Shown here: piece after piece, positions 6,551 through 10,592 of the stretch
Layout of the letters: each line of letters begins with the position of its first letter
How positions within the stretch are numbered: position 1 is the first letter of the stretch
NCBI GenBank assembly: GCA_023253615.1
Contig: JALRFZ010000517.1
Coordinates: 1 to 10,592 of the forward strand
Origin: Verrucomicrobiales bacterium
Lineage (GTDB): Bacteria; Verrucomicrobiota; Verrucomicrobiia; Verrucomicrobiales; DEV007
Reading direction: 5' to 3'
Length of the DNA: 10,592 nucleotides
The notes under the pieces: generated by a model
What the model saw: only the letters and a program-made list of their open reading frames with translations
Told to the model about the DNA's origin: nothing
Databases searched by the model: none
Program-made: the position numbers and the translations under genes

Positions 6551-8110
6551 TCACTTCACACGCAAAACCTTCTCATCCTTCCACAACCGCCCGTACGCAT
6601 CCGTCGCCTCGACCTGGATGGGATGCGTCCCGGCGGCGATACCGGCGGGCAGGAAGGCCTTCCAGAGGTGGTCGGAGAGGATGGGGCCGTTGAGGTGGTT
6701 CTTCGCCTCGGGCCGGGCGGCCATTTCACGATCCCGGGTCTCGACGTAGTAGGGATCGGGCTCGAGCACTTTCTCCAGGGCGATCCATGCGCCTGATTCG
6801 CCGATCCGCATGCGCACGGTCGAGTCCTTCGAGCCATTGAAGACATTCACATACACGGGTGTCTTCTCCGCGTCGGCCGTCGCGATTTCGTTCGGTGAGT
6901 GGATGTGGAATTGGTAATCGGCCGGCTGGCGCGCCGCCTTGAAATCGAGGACGTGGCTCGTACCGTCGAACGTCATGATGGAATAGCCGTTCGGCGCGCC
7001 GTCGCGCATCGTCGCGTGGGGGATGCCGCGCTCGTCCTTCCCGCCCTTCCACCAGGTGCCGCAGACGGTGACGTTGACGATGTGGTGGTGCGGCTTCCCA
7101 CCCTGCCAGCCATCCTTCTCATCGATGAACTGATGGGCGTGCCAATGGGTGTGACCGGAAATGGAAAGGGTGTAGGGCCTCTTTTCGATGAGCCGGTAGA
7201 GCTCGGTGCGGTTTTCCATCTCGGTGAGGGGAATGTGCATCATCAGCACGACGAGTTTCTCCTCAGGCACGAGAGCGAGATCGTTTTTCACGAAGGCGAG
7301 CTGGCGTTCGTCCAGCCCCCCCGCGTAGGTGACCCGGCCCTCGGCGTTGCGTCGTCCCCACTCGATGTCGTCGAGGGCGATGAAGTGGACCGGACCGTAG
7401 TCGAAGCTGTAGTAATTCGGACCGAAGTGGCGGTGGAAAGTCTCGTCGGAATCCTCGTCGCCGGGCGAGTCGAAATTGAGGTCGTGGTTCCCGATCACGT
7501 TGTACCAGGGGATGCCGATGAGGGCGACGTTCGCGTTCGAGGGCTCGAAGAGCTCGAGTTTGTCGAACATGATGTCACCGAGGGTGACACCGAACTTCGC
7601 ATCCGTGCCGATCAGTTCGGCGATGACGTCGTCGGCGATGTAGTCGACCTGTTCGATCGTCGCGGGCTGCGGGTCGCCGAAGAAGATCGCCTTGAACTGC
7701 GCCGGCTCCTCGGCGGGCGTCAGGGCGAAATCGATCGACTCCGGGAGCGGCCCCGTCGGGGCGACGCCGGGATAGCGGAAATTCGCGGGCGAGCCCTGGG
7801 GTTTGTGGATGTAATAAAACTGCGGTATCTGCTGGTCGCTCAGCCGCGTCATCCAGCCCGAGGGTTTCACGACAAAGAAGATCGTGTCGTCCGTGACCGG
7901 CAGCGACCAGCGGCCCTCGGCGTCGGTCTTCACGATTTCGCGCTGGTTCGAGACGGCGATGTCGGGCAGGCCCGGCTCGCCGGCGTCGCGGAGGCCGTTG
8001 CCGTTCTGATCGTGGAAGACGACGCCCTTCGCCTCGTCGGCGCGGGCCGGGGAAAGAGCGAAAGAGAAAAGACCCAAGAGGGTCAGGTGGCGGAGGAAAG
8101 AGGGTTTCAT
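6551..8110 (-). CDS. Secreted calcineurin-like metallophosphoesterase with N- and C-terminal accessory domains
   Basis: 519 residues. A clear signal peptide (about 1-24, ending SPARA) exports it. Residues about 27-130 form an SdrD-B/MetallophosN-like beta domain, with a calcium-loop-like DQNGNGLRDAGEPG at 34-47. The catalytic domain spans about 138-325, with FFGDPQP (Asp146, Gln148), LGDIMFD (Asp179), GNHD (Asn208, His209, Asp210), MMHIPL (His292) and SGHTHWH (His320, His322). The first motif has Asp-x-Gln instead of the classical Asp-x-His. Residues about 345-519 form a C-terminal beta region like MetallophosC, ending with a sequence that looks like an Ig-like fold. It probably hydrolyses a phosphoester outside the cytoplasm; the substrate is unknown. 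It is followed by the small membrane protein and preceded, 80 bases away, by the DUF5615 gene. Confidence 0.93.
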   Translation of the reverse strand: MKPSFLRHLTLLGLFSFALSPARADEAKGVVFHDQNGNGLRDAGEPGLPDIAVSNQREIVKTDAEGRWSLPVTDDTIFFVVKPSGWMTRLSDQQIPQFYYIHKPQGSPANFRYPGVAPTGPLPESIDFALTPAEEPAQFKAIFFGDPQPATIEQVDYIADDVIAELIGTDAKFGVTLGDIMFDKLELFEPSNANVALIGIPWYNVIGNHDLNFDSPGDEDSDETFHRHFGPNYYSFDYGPVHFIALDDIEWGRRNAEGRVTYAGGLDERQLAFVKNDLALVPEEKLVVLMMHIPLTEMENRTELYRLIEKRPYTLSISGHTHWHAHQFIDEKDGWQGGKPHHHIVNVTVCGTWWKGGKDERGIPHATMRDGAPNGYSIMTFDGTSHVLDFKAARQPADYQFHIHSPNEIATADAEKTPVYVNVFNGSKDSTVRMRIGESGAWIALEKVLEPDPYYVETRDREMAARPEAKNHLNGPILSDHLWKAFLPAGIAAGTHPIQVEATDAYGRLWKDEKVLRVK

Positions 8111-8190
8111 GCGGAGCGATGGTTGTCGCGGATCGGAGGAGGTCAGGCAAGCCCTTTTCGGGCGCGATGGCGTCTGGACTTGATCGCCAG

Positions 8191-8523
8191 TTATCGACCG
8201 ACCGCAGGCACGTGGACGACTTCACCGGGATTCACGAGCCCAACCGCAGAAGCGAGTTCCGCCTGAAACGGCTCGATGTCTTCCAACCGATTGCTCCTGG
8301 CGTGGATCACGACGATTCCAAAACTCAAGCCCATGAGCTTCTGCTGGAATTCGAGATTCGCGTCGATCGTGACGAAGACCTCAAATTGTCCGGAGAGGGC
8401 TGCGAGCAGTTTTCCATTTTTGAACCCGGCAAGTCCGGCTTCGGGAACGGTCGTCACATCGCATCCCGGCAACCGCGATTTCAGCCGTCGCGGCAGACAC
8501 TCGTCGAGAATCACCTTTCGCAT
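8191..8523 (-). CDS. DUF5615 PIN-like toxin-type protein, partner of DUF433
   Basis: 110 residues from the ATG at 8523, two bases after the DUF433 stop, so the pair is almost certainly co-translated. It begins MRKVILDECLP (Asp7, Glu8), the typical opening of DUF5615 (Mut7-C/PIN-like) proteins, followed by VTTVPEAGLAGFKNGKLLAAL (24-44, shown in part by VPEAGLAGFKNG), VFVTIDANLEFQQ (Asp54) and VVIHARSNRLEDI. The conserved acidic residues fit a metal-dependent nuclease fold. The family is found next to DUF433 and is predicted to be the toxin; experimental support is limited. The frame extends upstream to 8841, but that part is shadow of the DUF433 gene and its promoter. Confidence 0.9.
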   Translation of the reverse strand: MRKVILDECLPRRLKSRLPGCDVTTVPEAGLAGFKNGKLLAALSGQFEVFVTIDANLEFQQKLMGLSFGIVVIHARSNRLEDIEPFQAELASAVGLVNPGEVVHVPAVGR

Positions 8524-8525
8524 CG

Positions 8526-8735
8526 TCACGCTGCTGCCGGATTCTCGATCGCCTGTTCGGCTTCCAATAGCACAGCCCGGACCTGCTCGAACGTGACGGT
8601 GGGAAAGTCCTCGAGAAACTCCTGGATGGATCCTCCGCCGATCATGGTATCGAAGAGATTCTTCACGGGAACGCGCGTTCCGGCAAAAACGGGAATGCCA
8701 CCGAGGATATCGGGATCTTTGAGAATCTCGCTCAC
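8526..8735 (-). CDS. DUF433 antitoxin-type protein
   Basis: 69 residues from a GTG at 8735 (SEILKDPDILGG). An upstream ATG at 8861 would give 111 residues, but the extra part is arginine-rich, unlike the family, and crosses the promoter and the divergent gene's start. Family marks are DPDILGGIPVFAGTRVPV (8-24), IQEFLEDFPTVTFEQVRAVL and a helical C-terminus. DUF433 is a VapB-like helix-turn-helix protein predicted to bind DNA and its DUF5615 partner. Autoregulation through the palindrome just upstream is plausible. GGGAGGGGG (8757-8749) could act as a ribosome site at a long spacing, but the promoter position suggests a leaderless message instead. Confidence 0.88.
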   Translation of the reverse strand: MSEILKDPDILGGIPVFAGTRVPVKNLFDTMIGGGSIQEFLEDFPTVTFEQVRAVLLEAEQAIENPAAA

Positions 8736-8741
8736 GGCCGC

Positions 8742-8770
8742 AGTATACCCCCTCCCGTTCCTCGGGGCAA
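8742..8770 (-). promoter_or_regulatory. Sigma-70-type promoter of the DUF433/DUF5615 pair
   Basis: On the minus strand TTGCCC (8770-8765) and TATACT (8747-8742) are separated by exactly 17 bases. They match the -35 and -10 consensus at 4 of 6 and 5 of 6 positions. Transcription would begin about seven bases downstream, near 8735, which is the first base of the GTG start codon. The message may therefore be leaderless. The hexamers are seen; use in the cell is inferred. Confidence 0.6.
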
Positions 8771-8785
8771 CCCGGCAGGTCCGGG
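8771..8785. promoter_or_regulatory. Inverted repeat abutting the -35 box, candidate operator
   Basis: CCCGG, five bases, CCGGG: a perfect 5-bp inverted repeat immediately upstream of the -35 hexamer of the DUF433 promoter. Toxin-antitoxin pairs commonly bind such sites to repress themselves, so this is a candidate operator. In a GC-rich region such a short repeat may also arise by chance. Confidence 0.35.
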
Positions 8786-8814
8786 AGCCAGGGCGGGGCC
8801 TCACGCGTTCCCGT

Positions 8815-8829
8815 CCGCGTTTTTCGCGG
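8815..8829. repeat. Perfect inverted repeat CCGCG-TTTTT-CGCGG
   Basis: Five-base arms around a run of five T, 24 bases before the DUF1501 start. It could form a hairpin in the 5' leader or be a protein-binding site. It is not a terminator in either direction, as no T-run follows the stem. Confidence 0.35.
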
Positions 8830-8834
8830 GAAAT

Positions 8835-8849
8835 CTGGCAAAATGCCGG
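8835..8849. repeat. Imperfect inverted repeat CTGGCA-AAA-TGCCGG before the DUF1501 start
   Basis: Six-base arms with one T-G mismatch and a three-base centre, ending four bases before the ATG at 8854. It could overlap the ribosome-binding area or act as an operator. No usual Shine-Dalgarno sequence is visible here. Confidence 0.3.
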
Positions 8850-8853
8850 TGTC

Positions 8854-10278
8854 ATGAGCACCTCATTCGCGAACCGCTTTTGTCCCGGACCGGTCTCCCG
8901 GCGCAGTTTCCTCCAGATCGGCGGCTTCAGTGCCGCGGGCCTCGGGCTCAGCGATCTCCTCCGTTACGAGGCCTTCGGCGCGACGGAGGGCTCCCCTTAT
9001 GTCAAGAACGACAAGTCGGTCATCTTCATCTGGCTCCCCGGCGGCATGCCGCACATGGAGACCTACGACATGAAGCCCGACGCGCCCGCGGAATACCGCG
9101 GAGTCTTCGCTCCGATCCGCACGAACGTAAAAGGCATCGAGGTCTGCGAGCTGCTGCCGATGCATGCGAAGATCGCCGACAAGTTTGCCATCGTGCGCTC
9201 GATCCAGCACGAGTTCGCCGACCACGGCGGAGCACACAAACGGATGATGACCGGCCGCGCGCCCAAGACCCCGACCGGAACGGTCAACGATGCGCCCGCT
9301 GTCGCGAGCATCGTGAAGAAGGTCATCGGCAACACCGGCAACGGCATGCCCACGAGCGTCGCCGCAGTCGATCGCGGCCGCCATGGCATCGACACCTTCG
9401 CCTTCGGCCCGGCCTGGCTCGGGGCCTCGCAGTCGCCCTTCATCGTCGCGGGCGATCCGAGCGCGGCGGATTTCAAGGTCGACAACATCGGGGTGAAGCA
9501 GGAGATGGAGACCCGTCTCGACGACCGCCTCGCCATGCTCCAGGGGATGGACCGCCTCCGCCGCGACCTCGACAAGAGCGGGGTGATGGAGGCGATGGAT
9601 TCCTTCAACGTCCAGGCCATGGACATGCTGACAAGCACCCAGGTGCGCGATGCCTTCGACCTTTCGAAAGAGTCCGATGCCGTGCGCGACCGCTACGGCC
9701 GCCATGCCTACGGTCAGCGCGGGCTGATGGCCCGTCGTCTCGTCGAGGCGGGGACGCGCTTCGTCACCGTCGTCTGGGAGAACCCCTTCCCCGGCAAACC
9801 CATCCCTGAAAACTGCGCCTACAACTGGGACTCCCACGCGGTGAACTGCGACATCTTCGCCGACTGCCGCTGGCGCATGCCGAGCTACGACCAGGCCCTC
9901 ACCGCCCTCATCGACGATCTTTACGCCCGCGACCTCGATGAAAAGGTGATGCTGGTCGTCGCGAGCGATTTCGGCCACACCCCGAAGATCAACACGCAGC
10001 GGGGCAATACCTCCAAGGTGATGCAGCCCGGCCGCGACCACTGGCCGAAGGCGATGTCCGTCCTCGTCTCGGGCGGCGGCGCGCCGATGGGACAGGTCAT
10101 CGGGGCGACGAATGCGAAGGGCGAGGAGCCCGTCGAGCGCATCCTCTCGCCGAACGATCTCTGGGCCACGGTCTACCGTCACCTCGGGATCGATTACAAC
10201 ACCTATCTCCGGAATCTCGAGGGCCTGCCCATGCAGATTCTGCCCTACGGCAAGCCGATCGAGGAACTCTCCGCCTGA
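8854..10278 (+). CDS. Tat-exported DUF1501 protein (alkaline-phosphatase/sulfatase-like fold)
   Basis: 474 residues from the ATG at 8854; the frame is open to 8119 upstream but that part overlaps the opposite-strand toxin-antitoxin genes. The N-terminus has a twin-arginine signal, SRRSFLQIGG (15-24), followed by a hydrophobic stretch, so it is exported folded. DUF1501 marks are IFIWLPGGMPHMETYDMKPD (57-76), RGVFAPIRTNVKGIEV, FAIVRSIQHEFADHGGAH (111-128), MMTG, VVASDFGHTPKIN (368-380), GRDHWPKAMSVLVSGGG (393-409) and a C-terminal LSPNDLWATVYRHLGID. The family is abundant in Planctomycetota and Verrucomicrobiota and belongs to the sulfatase/alkaline phosphatase clan, but its reaction is not established. 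The downstream BIG_2 gene starts 4 bases after the stop, so they form an operon. Confidence 0.95.
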   Translation: MSTSFANRFCPGPVSRRSFLQIGGFSAAGLGLSDLLRYEAFGATEGSPYVKNDKSVIFIWLPGGMPHMETYDMKPDAPAEYRGVFAPIRTNVKGIEVCELLPMHAKIADKFAIVRSIQHEFADHGGAHKRMMTGRAPKTPTGTVNDAPAVASIVKKVIGNTGNGMPTSVAAVDRGRHGIDTFAFGPAWLGASQSPFIVAGDPSAADFKVDNIGVKQEMETRLDDRLAMLQGMDRLRRDLDKSGVMEAMDSFNVQAMDMLTSTQVRDAFDLSKESDAVRDRYGRHAYGQRGLMARRLVEAGTRFVTVVWENPFPGKPIPENCAYNWDSHAVNCDIFADCRWRMPSYDQALTALIDDLYARDLDEKVMLVVASDFGHTPKINTQRGNTSKVMQPGRDHWPKAMSVLVSGGGAPMGQVIGATNAKGEEPVERILSPNDLWATVYRHLGIDYNTYLRNLEGLPMQILPYGKPIEELSA

Positions 10279-10282
10279 TCCG

Positions 10283-10592
10283 ATGCGCGCGATTTTTCAC
10301 GCGGTCATTTTCGTCTCCCTCGGTGTCTCGGGATCGCTCGGTGCCATCCCCCTCTCCGTCCGTACCCATTCCGGCACCGGTGCCATCGATCTCGCGGGTG
10401 GTGATGACCGCCGCCAGGTCCTCGTGATCGAGGGCGAACACCGCGATCGCACCCGGGAGGTGCGTTTCAGCCTCGCCCCCGAAGGCATCGCCCGGATCGA
10501 CTCGACCGGCTGGATCGAGCCCCTCGCCGACGGTGCCGCCGTCCTCACCGTTACGGCACCCGAGCCGGGAGCCGCGCCTGTCACCGTGCCGG
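10283..10592 (+). CDS. Exported BIG_2 (Ig-like) domain protein, N-terminal part only
   Basis: 103 codons from the ATG at 10283 to the window edge, with no stop. A signal peptide (MRAIFHAVIFVSLGVSGSLG, 1-20) is followed by a stretch typical of bacterial Ig-like BIG_2 domains: QVLVIEGEHRDRTREV, then FSLAPEGIARIDSTGWIEPL (62-81) and DGAAVLTVTA. In the PVC phyla such N-termini commonly precede DUF1549 and DUF1553 domains in the large secreted proteins paired with DUF1501. That continuation is a prediction; it lies outside the window. The 4-base gap to the DUF1501 gene suggests one transcript and a joint task outside the cytoplasm. Confidence 0.85.
   Translation, partial: MRAIFHAVIFVSLGVSGSLGAIPLSVRTHSGTGAIDLAGGDDRRQVLVIEGEHRDRTREVRFSLAPEGIARIDSTGWIEPLADGAAVLTVTAPEPGAAPVTVP

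Noticed and set aside
8111..8190. GCCC-GAAAA-GGGC hairpin before the phosphoesterase as a terminator
   Set aside because: The stem has only four pairs and just two T follow it.
6899..8266. A 455-codon plus-strand frame
   Set aside because: It is antisense to the phosphoesterase and shows no recognisable domain.
8836..8848. TGGCA...TGCCG as a sigma-54 promoter
   Set aside because: The spacing and second element do not fit the TGGC-N10-GC pattern, and it lies too close to the start codon.
8863..10182. A 439-codon minus-strand frame
   Set aside because: It is antisense to the DUF1501 gene, with biased composition and no motif.
1..10592. CRISPR array, tRNA, rRNA, insertion sequence or attachment site
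   Set aside because: No regularly spaced repeats, tRNA-like cloverleaf, transposase, integrase or flanking direct repeats were seen on reading either strand.

Overview
The window is a GC-rich bacterial chromosome fragment that most resembles Verrucomicrobiota, or a neighbouring PVC lineage such as Planctomycetota. Three things point there. There is a Tat-exported DUF1501 protein followed directly by a secreted Ig-like (BIG_2) protein, a gene pair typical of these phyla. There is a secreted three-part calcineurin-like phosphoesterase. Most starts lack an obvious Shine-Dalgarno sequence. The assignment is by family content only; no rRNA or marker gene is present.

Layout. (1) 1-1128, minus: the N-terminal 376 residues of a DUF255/YyaL-type thioredoxin-domain protein, cut by the window edge. 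(2) 1129-1256: a divergent intergenic region with a strikingly AT-rich block. (3) 1257-3893, plus: an 878-residue hybrid histidine kinase with an N-terminal NMT1/THI5-like solute-binding sensor. Its start region is unusual: a good ribosome site leads into a 10-codon frame that ends inside the kinase's TTG start. (4) 3903-8735, minus: seven genes in one direction. In transcription order these are a DUF433/DUF5615 toxin-antitoxin-like pair, a secreted metallophosphoesterase, a small two-helix membrane protein with a potassium-channel-like pore layout, a UPF0175/DUF3368 toxin-antitoxin pair, and a fused SpmA-SpmB membrane protein. A short hairpin with a T-run separates the membrane-protein gene from the second toxin-antitoxin pair. 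(5) 8736-8853: a divergent intergenic region with a good sigma-70-type promoter that would start transcription at or next to the GTG of the DUF433 gene, and three short inverted repeats. (6) 8854-10592, plus: a DUF1501 protein and the start of an exported BIG_2-domain protein, probably an operon.

How the genes may work together. The kinase carries its own sensor, transmitter and receiver, but no response regulator with an output domain lies nearby, so its target is elsewhere. The phosphoesterase and the small membrane protein are 9 bases apart and probably co-transcribed. The two toxin-antitoxin modules flank that pair on the same strand, suggesting an accessory segment, although no integrase, transposase, tRNA or direct repeat is visible. 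The DUF1501 and BIG_2 genes suggest an exported, surface-associated degradation or respiration-linked function.

I did not find a clear-cut new defence or mobile system. The points most worth a second look are the kinase start region, the channel-like protein with a degenerate selectivity filter, the SpmA-SpmB fusion, and the apparently leaderless promoter with an adjoining palindrome at the DUF433/DUF5615 module.
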